27,631 bases of DNA from DASYYE01 sp035946955 (GTDB lineage: Bacteria; Actinomycetota; Actinomycetes; Streptosporangiales; Streptosporangiaceae), in the NCBI GenBank assembly GCA_035946955.1, contig DASYYE010000470.1, positions 1 through 27,631 of the forward strand, in the 5' to 3' direction. The number at the start of each line of letters is the position of its first letter. Position 1 is the first letter of the stretch. Made by a program: the position numbers and the translations under genes. This document shows, in pieces, positions 1 through 7,890 of the stretch. Under the pieces are notes generated by a model. It saw nothing but the letters and a program-made list of their open reading frames with translations, was not told where the DNA came from and did no database searches.

Positions 1-344
1 TTCGGGCCGAGCCGGGCATTGGTACTGCCTGCCGACCCCGCCGGTTGGTGGAGCGTATCTACCGCGGCAGTACTGACTGAGACGCACGGCACGGACCGGG
101 CCCCGTGGCGGTGCTTTCGGCTACCGGCAGTAGCGTGGGTACGGGCTGGGGAGGCCGCCGGGCGTCCCCGGGCTTAAGATTGGGCGTCAGACGTTGCGCC
201 CGATCCGGCAGCGGGCTGGGTGGCTGGGCACCCTTTGCGTGTGCTGGTCGGCGTAGTCATATATAGCGTTGTCCTCCGTTGGGCAGGGCGTTGTCTCATC
301 TTCGTGAGTGCTCGCCCGGCCATACGGAGGCGAGGTGGGGAGCC
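1..344. other. No supported gene; possible promoter for the small Cys/His protein
   Basis: No frame here has convincing start, ribosome site and codon bias. One frame is open from base 1 to a stop at 175-177 and could be the last residues of a gene lying to the left, but its third-position bias is weak. A TATATA hexamer at 260-265 could be the -10 element for the small gene starting at 345; no clear -35 was found. Confidence 0.4.
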
Positions 345-503
345 ATGCCAAGGAGTGTGCGCCGCCCTGTGCTGTGTGCCTGCGGCCACGACCGCGACGC
401 CCACCGCCATTTCCGGCCTGGCAGTGACTGCGGACTCTGCACCTGCTCCCGCTGGACGCTGGACCACTGGCTGCGCCGGATCCTCCGCAAGTACGCAGCG
501 TAG
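345..503 (+). CDS. Small Cys/His-rich putative zinc-binding protein (52 aa)
   Basis: Encodes 52 residues with a dense ligand pattern: C11, C13, H15, H20, H22, C29, C32 and C34, then a basic amphipathic tail (RRILRK). Eight potential ligands in 24 residues suggest one or two structural zinc ions. I recall short actinobacterial proteins with a CxCGH...H.H...C..C.C pattern, but none has a function I can name. The ATG at 345 is chosen because a purine-rich stretch with GGAGG and GGTGGGGAG lies just upstream; an ATG further upstream in the same frame (279) would add 22 residues with no motif. It stands alone, with no operon partner. The ligand pattern is seen; zinc binding is inferred. Confidence 0.6.
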   Translation: MPRSVRRPVLCACGHDRDAHRHFRPGSDCGLCTCSRWTLDHWLRRILRKYAA

Positions 504-956
504 TCCCGGGGCTGCAGCCGTCACGTTCTGTGTAAGCCCGCGGCTATCTAGATAACAAGACGGTAACGGACCTCACCACCCTTTCCGGTGCCCCGAGCCC
601 CCCAGGATGGAGCTGCCCTCCGCTCGGTCGTCAGTTAATGAGGGTGTGACGGTTCAGGTGTCTTCTAATGGGTGCTGGCCAAGGTTCCAGTTGTCATCCT
701 GACGCTTAATGAGGCCCATAACCGGCCCCGTGTGTTTGCCCGGCTGCCCGCGGCTGGTCGCGGGCGATTAGGGGACACCTTCTAGCAGCACCTGTGTGCC
801 TGGGGCTGCTTAGCCGCTGCCAGTGAGGCAAGATGGTAGGCACGGTTGACGAGCCAGCCGCGGTCCCGGCTGGCTCTGCGCCCGCCCCTGAGCCATCCGG
901 GGCTGCGGCCCGCCCGTTCCCCGGAGGTGGGCAGGCAGTGGCCGGATCGTCCCCAA
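504..956. other. Non-coding stretch with short repeats and hairpins
   Basis: No gene supported. Contains a perfect 10-bp palindrome tatctagata (545-554), two copies of ttaatgagg (635-643 and 706-714) with a related taatggg between them (near 666), a 7-bp hairpin gcccgcg/cgcgggc (746-765) and a 10-bp hairpin at 851-876. The repeats could be regulator sites or remnants; nothing decides between these. Confidence 0.4.
851..876. terminator. Hairpin, possible terminator
   Basis: Perfect 10-bp arms gagccagccg and cggctggctc with a 6-nt loop and no T run. It lies downstream of the decayed minus-strand phosphoesterase and may have been its terminator. Confidence 0.4.
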
Positions 957-1289
957 TCAGGCCGAGCCGCGGGCTGGCTGCCTCAGCGGAAGCCGAAGAC
1001 CGGGGCCACGTTCGGGGCCTGGGCTGCCTGCCACCTCGCTGGCGCTGTGGTTCTCCTCCATGATCGCGAGGATCTTGCGGACTCCGCTCGGCGTGGGGCT
1101 GGCATGGGTGGCAGCCCTCGCCGAGGACGTGGTGGCGGGCCTGCTGGCTGTGCTCTGCAAGGCCGCGTCAGGTGACCTCCCCGGGCTCCCACAGCCAGCC
1201 GAAGCGCAGGTCAGCAACGCCGCAGCGGCTGCCAGGCCGGCCGCCGTGCGACAGTGGCCCGTAGTGCGCCCCAGGCAATAGGCACCGGC
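957..1289 (-). pseudogene. Relic of a secreted phosphoesterase (PF04185-like)
   Basis: On the minus strand a frame open from 1289 to 957 encodes a signal-like hydrophobic stretch with a lipobox-like SAGC, a Thr/Ser/Ala/Pro linker, and KILAIMEENHSASEVAGS (about 1023-1076). The MEENHS block is the characteristic N-terminal metal-site motif of the phosphoesterase/acid phosphatase family, whose members run to several hundred residues. Here the match ends right after the motif, the frame becomes Pro/Gly/Arg-rich and stops, and no other frame continues the family. No good start codon or ribosome site remains. I therefore read it as the 5' remnant of a lipoprotein phosphatase gene. A chance match is possible because only about 18 residues carry the signal. 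Confidence 0.45.
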
Positions 1290-1363
1290 TCAGGATATGT
1301 AGCACGTGACCAGGGAACGTCCGGCAGAGGGCCAGGTGGCAGACTCCGGACAAACCGCCCCCA

Positions 1364-1392
1364 TTGACGCGAGCAAATGCCGGGACTACGAT
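1364..1392 (+). promoter_or_regulatory. Sigma70-type promoter of the chitinase gene
   Basis: TTGACG (1364-1369), 17-bp spacer, TACGAT (1387-1392). Transcription would start near 1399, giving a leader of about 73 nt before the ATG at 1472. Spacing and both hexamers fit the housekeeping consensus well for a GC-rich genome. Confidence 0.65.
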
Positions 1393-1397
1393 TCAAT

Positions 1398-1428
1398 TAA
1401 ACTATTAAGAAACTTTCCTAATAGTTTA
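1398..1428 (+). promoter_or_regulatory. Long palindromic operator over the chitinase transcription start
   Basis: Two 15-bp arms around a single central C (1413): taaactattaagaaa on the left, tttcctaatagttta on the right, with one mismatch. It is AT-rich in a GC-rich region and begins at the predicted transcription start, as expected for a repressor roadblock. The core gaaa-N-tttc with flanking tta/taa resembles operators of ROK-family repressors (CsnR type) near actinobacterial secreted glycosidase genes; I recall that resemblance from memory and have not checked it. Confidence 0.65.
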
Positions 1429-1471
1429 TTGCCGTTCCCCTGGCTCACTCCTCCCGGCCCTGGAGGATCCC

Positions 1472-3193
1472 ATGAGGTTCCCCTCTCGCCTTATCCCCGT
1501 CGGCGCAGCCGCCATGCTGGCCGCAGCCGGAATGGCCGCGGCCGCCATCTTCCCGGCCCTGCCCGCAACGGCCGCAGCGAACCTGCTCACCAACCCGGGC
1601 TTTGAGACCGGCACGCTGTCCGGCTGGACGTGCTCGGCTACGGACAGCGTCACCACCAGCCCGGTGCACTCGGGCGCCTACGCCGCCCAGGGCACGCCAG
1701 CCGGGCAGGACTACGCCCAGTGCTCGCAGTCGGTGTCGGTCCAGCCAAGTTCGGCGTACACGCTGACCGGCTGGGTCGAGGGCGGTTATGTCTTCCTCGG
1801 CGACAGCGGGACCGGCACAACGGACAACTACGCCTGGACCCCCGCGGCCACGAGTTGGGTGCAGCTGGCGACCTCCTTCACCACGGGCAGCGCCACCAAG
1901 TCGGTGACCATCTATGTGCACGGCTGGTATGGCCAGCCCACCTTCTACGCGGACGACCTGTCCCTCACCGGCCCGAGCGGGTCCGGCGGCGGGTCGGGCA
2001 CTGGCGGCGGCACCGTGCCGCCCGCCGCACCCACCCACCTCACGGTGACCGCCACCACCTCGTCGTCGGTGTCGCTGTCCTGGACGGCGCCGTCCGGCCC
2101 GGTCACCAGGTACAACGTCTTCAAGAACGGCATACGGACCGCGACGGTCACCACGACCTCGGACACCGTGACCGGCCTGGCTGCCTCGACCACCTACACG
2201 TTCGCCGTCAACGCGGTGAACTCCGCTGGCCATTCACCCAAGTCCACGGCGGTCAAGGCCACGACGGGCAGCGGGGGCGGTGGCGGTGGTGGCGGGCTGC
2301 CCGCCCACGTCCTCACCGGCTACTGGCAGGACTTCACCAACAACGCCATGCCGCTCACCCTGGCCCAGGTGCCAACGTCGTACAACCTCGTCGCTGTCGC
2401 ATTCGGCAATGCGACGGGCACCCCCGGGCAGGTGTCCTTCAGCATCGACCCAGGCCTGTCGTCAGCGCTCGGCGGGTACACCGCCGCGCAGTTCAAGGCC
2501 GACATAGCCACCTTGCACTCCCGTGGCCAGAAGGTGATCCTCTCGGTGGGCGGGCAGGACGGGGCGATCTCGGTGAGCGACGCCACGAGCGCATCGAACT
2601 TCGCCACCAGCGTCGACTCGATCATGCAGACCTACGGGTTCGACGGTGTGGACATCGACCTGGAGAACGGCGTGAACCCGCAGTTCATGGCGTCCGCACT
2701 GGAACAGCTGTCGTCCATGGCAGGCCCGAACCTGATCATCACGCTCGCGCCGCAGACCATCGACATGCAGTCCACCGGCGGTGACTACTTCCAGCTCGCA
2801 CTGGACATCAAGGACATCCTCACGATCGTGAACATGCAGTACTACAACTCGGGCACCATGCTCGGCTGTGACCAGCAGGTCTACGGAGAGTCGACGGAGA
2901 ACTTCCTGACCGCGCTGGCCTGCATCCAGCTGCAGGGTGGCCTGAGCCCGTCGCAGGTCGCCCTTGGCCTGCCCGCGTCGTCCCCCGCGGCCCCCAGCGG
3001 TGGGTACGTCAGCCCGTCCACGGTCAACAACGCGCTGGACTGCCTGGCCTCGGGGACCAACTGTGGCAGCTTCAAGCCGTCGTCCACCTGGCCGGGCATC
3101 AGGGGTGCCATGGACTGGTCCATCAACTGGGATGCCTCCAATGGCTACCAGTTCGCCAACACGGTCGCCCCGCACCTGGCCCAGTTGCCCTGA
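1472..3193 (+). CDS. Secreted GH18 chitinase with CBM and FnIII domains
   Basis: Endo-acting chitinase, 573 aa. A signal peptide covers residues 1-36 (cleavage after ATAAA). Residues 37-170 are a jelly-roll carbohydrate-binding module (NPGFE, then W and Y residues, ending FYADDLSLTG). A Gly/Ser linker leads to a fibronectin III domain (about 187-270), a second poly-Gly linker and the GH18 barrel (about 280-573). The barrel has SVGGQ on strand 3 and DGVDIDLE on strand 4, with D391, D394, D396 and catalytic acid E398 all intact. GGAGG ends 5 nt before the ATG. It is transcribed alone, from a promoter with a palindromic operator, which suggests substrate-induced expression. The domain order matches streptomycete-type chitinases with C-terminal catalytic domains. 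Function is confident; the ligand of the binding module is not. Confidence 0.95.
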   Translation: MRFPSRLIPVGAAAMLAAAGMAAAAIFPALPATAAANLLTNPGFETGTLSGWTCSATDSVTTSPVHSGAYAAQGTPAGQDYAQCSQSVSVQPSSAYTLTGWVEGGYVFLGDSGTGTTDNYAWTPAATSWVQLATSFTTGSATKSVTIYVHGWYGQPTFYADDLSLTGPSGSGGGSGTGGGTVPPAAPTHLTVTATTSSSVSLSWTAPSGPVTRYNVFKNGIRTATVTTTSDTVTGLAASTTYTFAVNAVNSAGHSPKSTAVKATTGSGGGGGGGGLPAHVLTGYWQDFTNNAMPLTLAQVPTSYNLVAVAFGNATGTPGQVSFSIDPGLSSALGGYTAAQFKADIATLHSRGQKVILSVGGQDGAISVSDATSASNFATSVDSIMQTYGFDGVDIDLENGVNPQFMASALEQLSSMAGPNLIITLAPQTIDMQSTGGDYFQLALDIKDILTIVNMQYYNSGTMLGCDQQVYGESTENFLTALACIQLQGGLSPSQVALGLPASSPAAPSGGYVSPSTVNNALDCLASGTNCGSFKPSSTWPGIRGAMDWSINWDASNGYQFANTVAPHLAQLP

Positions 3194-3196
3194 TGC

Positions 3197-3236
3197 CTGG
3201 TGGCCTGCCCGGAACCCTGCCCGGGCAGGCCACCAG
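3197..3236 (+). terminator. Chitinase terminator hairpin
   Basis: Perfect 16-bp arms (3197-3212 and 3221-3236) with an 8-nt loop, starting 4 nt after the stop codon. There is no U tract, which is usual for actinobacterial terminators. Confidence 0.8.
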
Positions 3237-3677
3237 CGATAAGCCCGGCCCGCAGCCGTCGTCCTGCCCGGTCAATGACCTGACCGGTTCGGCTGCGGGC
3301 CGGCCCGCGCTCCCCCTGCTCAGCCAGGGGGCTGATAACAGCAAGAATCGCAGCTGCTCCAACCCTCAGTTCACGATCGCGGTGCTCCTTACTGCACATA
3401 GCAGTAAAAGCAACCGCGATCCCGCTGATCAGCATGGGTGAACTCGGCCTGGCCCTGGCGCACCTGGCTGACCGTGCTGCGCGGGAGGGGGCGGTCAGCC
3501 GGTCTGTGCCCAGCAGAAATCCCCTGTGATTACTTTCTGTATGTGGGTAATAACACCGCGTGGCTGATGAGGTGGCCGGGAGCCGGCGGGCGATGCGGGA
3601 GCGCGTGGCCCAGCACCCCACATCCGCAGCCACCAGGCCAGCCCAGGCCAGGGCCTAGGGCCAGGGGCGGCAGAAGA
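3237..3677. other. Intergenic region with three further structured hairpins
   Basis: No gene supported. A 14-bp perfect outer stem (3245-3258 with 3290-3303) encloses a 7-bp inner stem (3268-3274 with 3281-3287). A 7-bp hairpin ccccctg/caggggg follows at 3312-3331. A third element has 9-bp outer arms gatcgcggt/accgcgatc (3375-3383, 3413-3421) around 7-bp inner arms ttactgc/gcagtaa (3389-3395, 3401-3407). The frame of the next gene stays open upstream to 3438 but looks non-coding there. Confidence 0.55.
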
Positions 3678-5348
3678 GTGTGCGGCATCGCTGGTGTACT
3701 GGGCCTGCGGCCCGGCCCTGCCGAGACCCTCGTCCGCCGGCTCAACCAGGCACAGCGCCACCGTGGTCCCGACCACCACGTCGTCGCCCGCGTGGGCGCG
3801 GTCACCCTCGGCAACACCAGACTGGCCGTCCAGGACCCCACACCCGCGGGGAACCAGCCCTTCACCTCCACAGACGGCCGTTTCACCTGCGTATTCAATG
3901 GCGAGGTCTACAACCACCGCCAGCTCGTGGACCGCTACAGCCTGGCCGTGCGCACCCGCTGCGACGGGGAGGTCATCCCCCATCTCTGGGCCAAACTCGG
4001 GCCCGCGGCCGTGGCGGAACTGCGCGGCATGTTCGCCATCGCCCTGTGGGACTCGCTCACCGACCGCCTGTACCTCGCCCGCGACGCATTCGGGACCAAG
4101 CCGCTGTACTGGCGCGAACTCCCCAGCGGCGCACTGGTGTTCGCCTCGGAGGTCCGGCCGCTGGCCGGTGCCGGCCCGTCCCCCCGGGTCAGCCCCGCTG
4201 CGCTGGCACGTTTCCTGCACCTGGGCGCGATGGGGTCGGGGCAGTCGCCGTTTTTTGAGGTCAACGCGCTGCCGCCGAACACGCTGGCCACCTTCACGAC
4301 GGACGGCCCGCTGGACCTCGGGCCCGTCCTGCCCAGCGCGCCGCCTGGCGCGCCGATGCCGCTGGGGGAGGCGCTGACCGACTCGGTGCGGCTGCACCTG
4401 GGCGCTGACGTGCCGACCGCGACGCTGCTGTCCAGCGGCGCAGACTCGGCGGCCATCTGCGCGGTCAGCCGCTGGATGGGCCGCGACCTGGAGTGCCTGA
4501 CCGTGGCCGCTGAGGGGGCGGGGGACGAGAGAATCGGTGCGGAACGCACCGCCCGCCGCTACGGCCACCGTCTCCAGATGGTCCCGGTCGCATTGGGTGA
4601 GGCGGACGCCGCTGGGTTCTTCACCGCGATGCAGCGGCCGAGCATCGACGGCCTCAACACCTATTTGATCTCCCGGGCAGTGCGCGACGCGGGGTTCAAG
4701 GTCGCACTGTCCGGGCTGGGCGGGGACGAGGTGGTGGGCGGGTACTCGCACCTCCAGCACCTCAGGCTGCTCCCCGCGCTGCGGCCGGACCACCTCCAGC
4801 GGGAGGTCATGCCCGCAGGCCTGGCCGCCGCACTGACCGGCGCCGCGCCGCCGGCCACGATGGCTGGGCCGGGCTGGGCATCGTGGGGTGCCAGGGCCGC
4901 CGCGGAGGTCGCTCTCTACCTGCAGCCCATACTGCTCGCTGACGCTGACACGTTCTCCATGGCGTGCTCGGTCGAGCTGCGTGTGCCGTTCGTGGACACG
5001 GGCGTGATCGGTGCCGCACTGGGTGTGGCGGCGCAGGCGGCCAAGCCACCTGGCAAGTCGGCGGTTGGCAGGGCCCTGGGGGACACCTACCTGCGGTGGC
5101 TGGCGGAGCAGCGCAAACGCAGGTTCCGCATGCCGATGCCGAAGTACCTGGCAGGCCCGCTCGCGCCGGTGCTCGCGGCGGCAAGCGAGCCAACCGCACC
5201 GGTGTGGTCAGTGCTGGACCGTTCGGTGGCTGAGCAGGCCGGGCTGACGCCACTGCGTCCCCAGGCCCGCTGGGCACCGTCCTGGTCGGTCGCTGTCCTC
5301 AATACCTGGCTCACCACACTCCCATCACCTACAGGCCATGACACATAA
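3678..5348 (+). CDS. asnB: AsnB-type glutamine-dependent amidotransferase
   Basis: Asparagine synthetase family, 556 aa: glutamine hydrolysis in an N-terminal class II amidotransferase domain (about 1-190) supplies ammonia to a C-terminal ATP-pyrophosphatase domain (about 215-530). The start is the GTG at 3678, because processing must expose Cys2 (V/M-C-G-I-A-G). Upstream in-frame codons to 3438 encode unrelated sequence. RHRGPD and FNGEVYNH are the glutaminase motifs. The ATP loop reads SSGADS (252-257) where most relatives have SGGxDS, and SGLGGDE is present. It overlaps the downstream glycosyltransferase by 11 nt, so the substrate is probably a sugar acid or surface-glycan precursor rather than free aspartate. 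That is inference; plain asparagine synthesis is not excluded. Confidence 0.88.
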   Translation: MCGIAGVLGLRPGPAETLVRRLNQAQRHRGPDHHVVARVGAVTLGNTRLAVQDPTPAGNQPFTSTDGRFTCVFNGEVYNHRQLVDRYSLAVRTRCDGEVIPHLWAKLGPAAVAELRGMFAIALWDSLTDRLYLARDAFGTKPLYWRELPSGALVFASEVRPLAGAGPSPRVSPAALARFLHLGAMGSGQSPFFEVNALPPNTLATFTTDGPLDLGPVLPSAPPGAPMPLGEALTDSVRLHLGADVPTATLLSSGADSAAICAVSRWMGRDLECLTVAAEGAGDERIGAERTARRYGHRLQMVPVALGEADAAGFFTAMQRPSIDGLNTYLISRAVRDAGFKVALSGLGGDEVVGGYSHLQHLRLLPALRPDHLQREVMPAGLAAALTGAAPPATMAGPGWASWGARAAAEVALYLQPILLADADTFSMACSVELRVPFVDTGVIGAALGVAAQAAKPPGKSAVGRALGDTYLRWLAEQRKRRFRMPMPKYLAGPLAPVLAAASEPTAPVWSVLDRSVAEQAGLTPLRPQARWAPSWSVAVLNTWLTTLPSPTGHDT

Positions 5349-6516
5349 CACTTTCACTGGGCCGGTCTCAGCGAACGGGCAGAGCGCCCCGTCCATGTCC
5401 GGGCGACCTCAGGCAGCCATCCGGCCGGCGCCTTCTCGCCAAGCGCAGCGCGTGATCCTGCTGACACCCTCGACGGGACAGGGGAGCGGGGTCGAGCGGT
5501 ACCTGGAGACCATCGATTGGGCCCTGGACGCCCACGGCATGCAGTGCTACCGGCTGGGCCTGGAGCGGCCTGGTGTGCTGGGGCACCTGCGGCTGCTCGC
5601 AAAGGCACGGGCCCTGCTGCGCCGGGACGGCCCACCCGCCCGCGTGGTCGCGGGCCACCGCAACCTGCTTCCGGTGGCGTTGCTGGCTGGCCTGGGGAGA
5701 GCGGTATCCGGGGTGAGCGTGCTCTGCCACGGCAGCGAGGTGTGGGACGCGCGGTGGCGGCCCCGGCGCTGGCTGAAGCAGCACCTGCTGCGGCGCCGCA
5801 GGGTGCGGGCAGTGGCCGTGAGCGGCTTCACCGCGGGGGTACTGGCGCGTGACTGCCCGGCGAGGGTGCTGCCGCCAGCGCTGCACCCCGGGTGGTTCGA
5901 GGTCCTTGCTGCTGCCGCAGCGCGTGAGCGGGTCGTCCGGGCAGCTGATGGCAGTCCCCGGCCGGTGCACCTGGTGACGCTGTTCCCGCTGGCGGACTGG
6001 CGGGGCAAGGGACTCCCACAGCTCATCGAGGCGGTGGCCGCACTGCGGGCCCAGGGGCCCTCGGACCTGCGGCTCATGGTGTGCGGCCACGGCGACCCGC
6101 CCGCTGGGCTGCGCGCGCTGGCCGGCCGGTACCAATGGTGCACGCTGCGGGCGGGGCTGGCCGACTCCGAACTCGCTGGCGAGCTGGCCCGGGCCGACCT
6201 GTTCGTGCTGGCCACGCGGACCCGGGTGGGCCGCGGTGCCCACGGTGAGGGTTTTGGTGTGGCGCTGCTGGAGGCGCAGGTCGCAGGCACGCCGGTGGTG
6301 GCGCCTGCCCACGGCGGCTCACACGAGACCTACCTGCCGGGGGTGACCGGTGCCGCACCCCGCGACGAGAGCGCACAGGCACTCACCGAGGTGCTGGCTG
6401 GCCTGCTCGCGGACCCCCAGCGGCTGGCGGGTATGGGCACGCGGGCGGCCCAGTGGGCACAGGAGGCCTTCGCGCCAGCGCACTATCCGCTGCTGGCTGC
6501 CCAGGCCCTCTTGTAG
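5338..6516 (+). CDS. GT4-family glycosyltransferase
   Basis: Cytoplasmic GT-B retaining glycosyltransferase of the group 1 family, 392 aa. The N-terminal Rossmann half has VILLTPSTGQGSGVERYL and LCHGSEVWD. The C-terminal nucleotide-sugar half has the EX7E motif (E304 and E312 in GEGFGVALLEAQ) and the usual APAHGG loop. The ATG at 5338 lies inside the end of asnB (11-nt overlap), indicating translational coupling. The first 30 or so residues are Ser/Pro/Gln-rich and unconserved-looking, so an internal ATG at 5395 is possible. With the amidotransferase it probably adds or decorates one sugar of a surface glycan; donor and acceptor cannot be told from sequence. Confidence 0.88.
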   Translation: MTHNTFTGPVSANGQSAPSMSGRPQAAIRPAPSRQAQRVILLTPSTGQGSGVERYLETIDWALDAHGMQCYRLGLERPGVLGHLRLLAKARALLRRDGPPARVVAGHRNLLPVALLAGLGRAVSGVSVLCHGSEVWDARWRPRRWLKQHLLRRRRVRAVAVSGFTAGVLARDCPARVLPPALHPGWFEVLAAAAARERVVRAADGSPRPVHLVTLFPLADWRGKGLPQLIEAVAALRAQGPSDLRLMVCGHGDPPAGLRALAGRYQWCTLRAGLADSELAGELARADLFVLATRTRVGRGAHGEGFGVALLEAQVAGTPVVAPAHGGSHETYLPGVTGAAPRDESAQALTEVLAGLLADPQRLAGMGTRAAQWAQEAFAPAHYPLLAAQALL

Positions 6517-6622
6517 CAACCCGCTGTATGAAGGCATCGATAGGGGGTGATGATGGATGTATGACGGGCTGCCCTACATCGTCCCGCCGGGATCCAGCAC
6601 GGTCCAGCCGTGGAGGCGGGCT

Positions 6623-7864
6623 GTGACCGTCGGCGAGACCTTGGCAAATGCGCGCCGCAGTGCCGGCCTGAGCCTCAGCCAGGTCACGGACCGCACTCGC
6701 ATCAGAGAAGCGATCATCGCTGACATCGAGCGCGACGACTACTCATCCTGTGGTGGGGACTTCTATGCGCGCGGCCACATCCGCAGCATCGCCAAGGCCG
6801 TACACACCGACCCTGTCCCACTGATCGAGGAGTACGACGACGTCCACGACTACCATCCCCCGACCTTCGTCACCGACCTCCTCCACGCACCCGATGAGCC
6901 GGGGTCAGGTGGCAGCGGCCCTGGATCGGCTGAGCGTGGACCGGACCTGACTGACCGTGGGCCGGTTGTGTCAAGCCGGCCAGCCGCCGGGCCGCAGGTG
7001 CCGGGCCGCCGGCCGGAGGAGGGGCGCCGGCCGGCGGACGCTGGGCATGGGCTGCTGCGCATGGGACGTCGGCCCGGTGAGGGGTACCGGCCGTCCGATG
7101 CGGGGACCCGGCAGTTCGGTGACGGGCACGGGCGCTCCGACGAGGAGACCCGGCCAGACCTGCAGCGCAGGCAACTAGGCGAATGGCACAGACAACTGGA
7201 CCAGCGCCGCCGCCGGCGCAAGCAGGTCTGGGCCGCGGCAGCGGTCGTGGGTGCCCTGGCCCTGGTCGGGTTCCTGGTCTCGTCCCTGTTCGGTGGTAGC
7301 AAGAACGTGCCGGTGGCCGGCGGAACCACCCACCACCATCCGCGGCCGTCCAGTTCCAGGCCATCAACCTCGGCCAGCCACTCGCCGGCGCCGCCAGCCT
7401 CAGCGGCCGCCCCGTCCCAGACGCTGACACCAGTCCATGTGGTGGCGTTTGGGCAAAGTGGCGGCGGCCAGGGGGACAACCCTCAGCTGGCCTCGCTGGC
7501 GACCAGCGGTAAGCCGGGAAACAGCTGGCACACCGACTGGTACAACACGCCGCGTTTCGGCAACCTGTACTCAGGTACCGGGCTGCTCCTGGATATGGGC
7601 CACCGGGTCACGGTCGGCAGCACGCGGGTCTGGCTGGCCAGCGGGCCAGGCGCCGGCCTGGAGATGCGCGTGGGCTCCGTGCCGACCTTGGCGGGCCTGG
7701 CGCCCGTCGCGCGCGCGACCAGCACGGGCGCGCAGGTCCGCCTCACCGCCACACACCCGGTGACCGGGCGTTATGTGCTCCTGTGGTTCACCCGGCTGCC
7801 AGCCGACTCCTCCGGCACCTACCAGGCCAGCGTGTACGGCATCACCGTCAAGGGCATGCCCTGA
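6623..7864 (+). CDS. RodZ-like HTH membrane protein with discoidin-like C-terminal domain
   Basis: 413 aa. Residues 1-70 form a RodZ-type helix-turn-helix (VGETLANARRSAGLSLSQV, then CGGDFYARGHIRSIA). A charged Arg/Gly-rich region holds loose repeats of the GRRPxEGxRPxDAG type (about 125-190). One membrane helix follows a run of Arg/Lys (about 202-222), then a Ser/Pro linker and a C-terminal domain (about 275-410) starting GGGQGDNPQLASLA. That domain resembles the F5/8-like domain found at the ends of actinobacterial MurJ-type and kinase proteins. The GTG at 6623 is preceded by GGAGG at 6-nt spacing and matches where the family normally begins. An ATG at 6557 would add 22 residues. The likely role is linking cell-shape or wall machinery across the membrane. 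Confidence 0.82.
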   Translation: MTVGETLANARRSAGLSLSQVTDRTRIREAIIADIERDDYSSCGGDFYARGHIRSIAKAVHTDPVPLIEEYDDVHDYHPPTFVTDLLHAPDEPGSGGSGPGSAERGPDLTDRGPVVSSRPAAGPQVPGRRPEEGRRPADAGHGLLRMGRRPGEGYRPSDAGTRQFGDGHGRSDEETRPDLQRRQLGEWHRQLDQRRRRRKQVWAAAAVVGALALVGFLVSSLFGGSKNVPVAGGTTHHHPRPSSSRPSTSASHSPAPPASAAAPSQTLTPVHVVAFGQSGGGQGDNPQLASLATSGKPGNSWHTDWYNTPRFGNLYSGTGLLLDMGHRVTVGSTRVWLASGPGAGLEMRVGSVPTLAGLAPVARATSTGAQVRLTATHPVTGRYVLLWFTRLPADSSGTYQASVYGITVKGMP

Positions 7865-7876
7865 GGCGGCATGCCC
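7852..7876. terminator. Bidirectional terminator hairpin between convergent genes
   Basis: Perfect 9-bp arms gggcatgcc and ggcatgccc with a 7-nt loop holding the RodZ-like gene's stop codon. It sits between that gene and the convergent chromate transporter gene, whose stop is 15 nt further on. Confidence 0.6.
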
Positions 7877-7890
7877 GCAGGCACGCCCGG

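Noticed and set aside
846..1281. Plus-strand open frames in the 5' spacer (one beginning MIARILRTPLG at 1060)
   Set aside because: No ribosome site or family; they run antisense to the phosphoesterase relic and have poor codon bias.
3331..3344. 14-base match gctgataacagcaa here and at 27309-27322
   Set aside because: Both copies are intergenic, but a single 14-base match with no longer homology, symmetry or shared context is weak; could be chance.
3438..3677. N-terminal extension of the AsnB-type protein by 80 residues
   Set aside because: Class II amidotransferases need Cys at position 2; the upstream residues look non-coding and include hairpin DNA.
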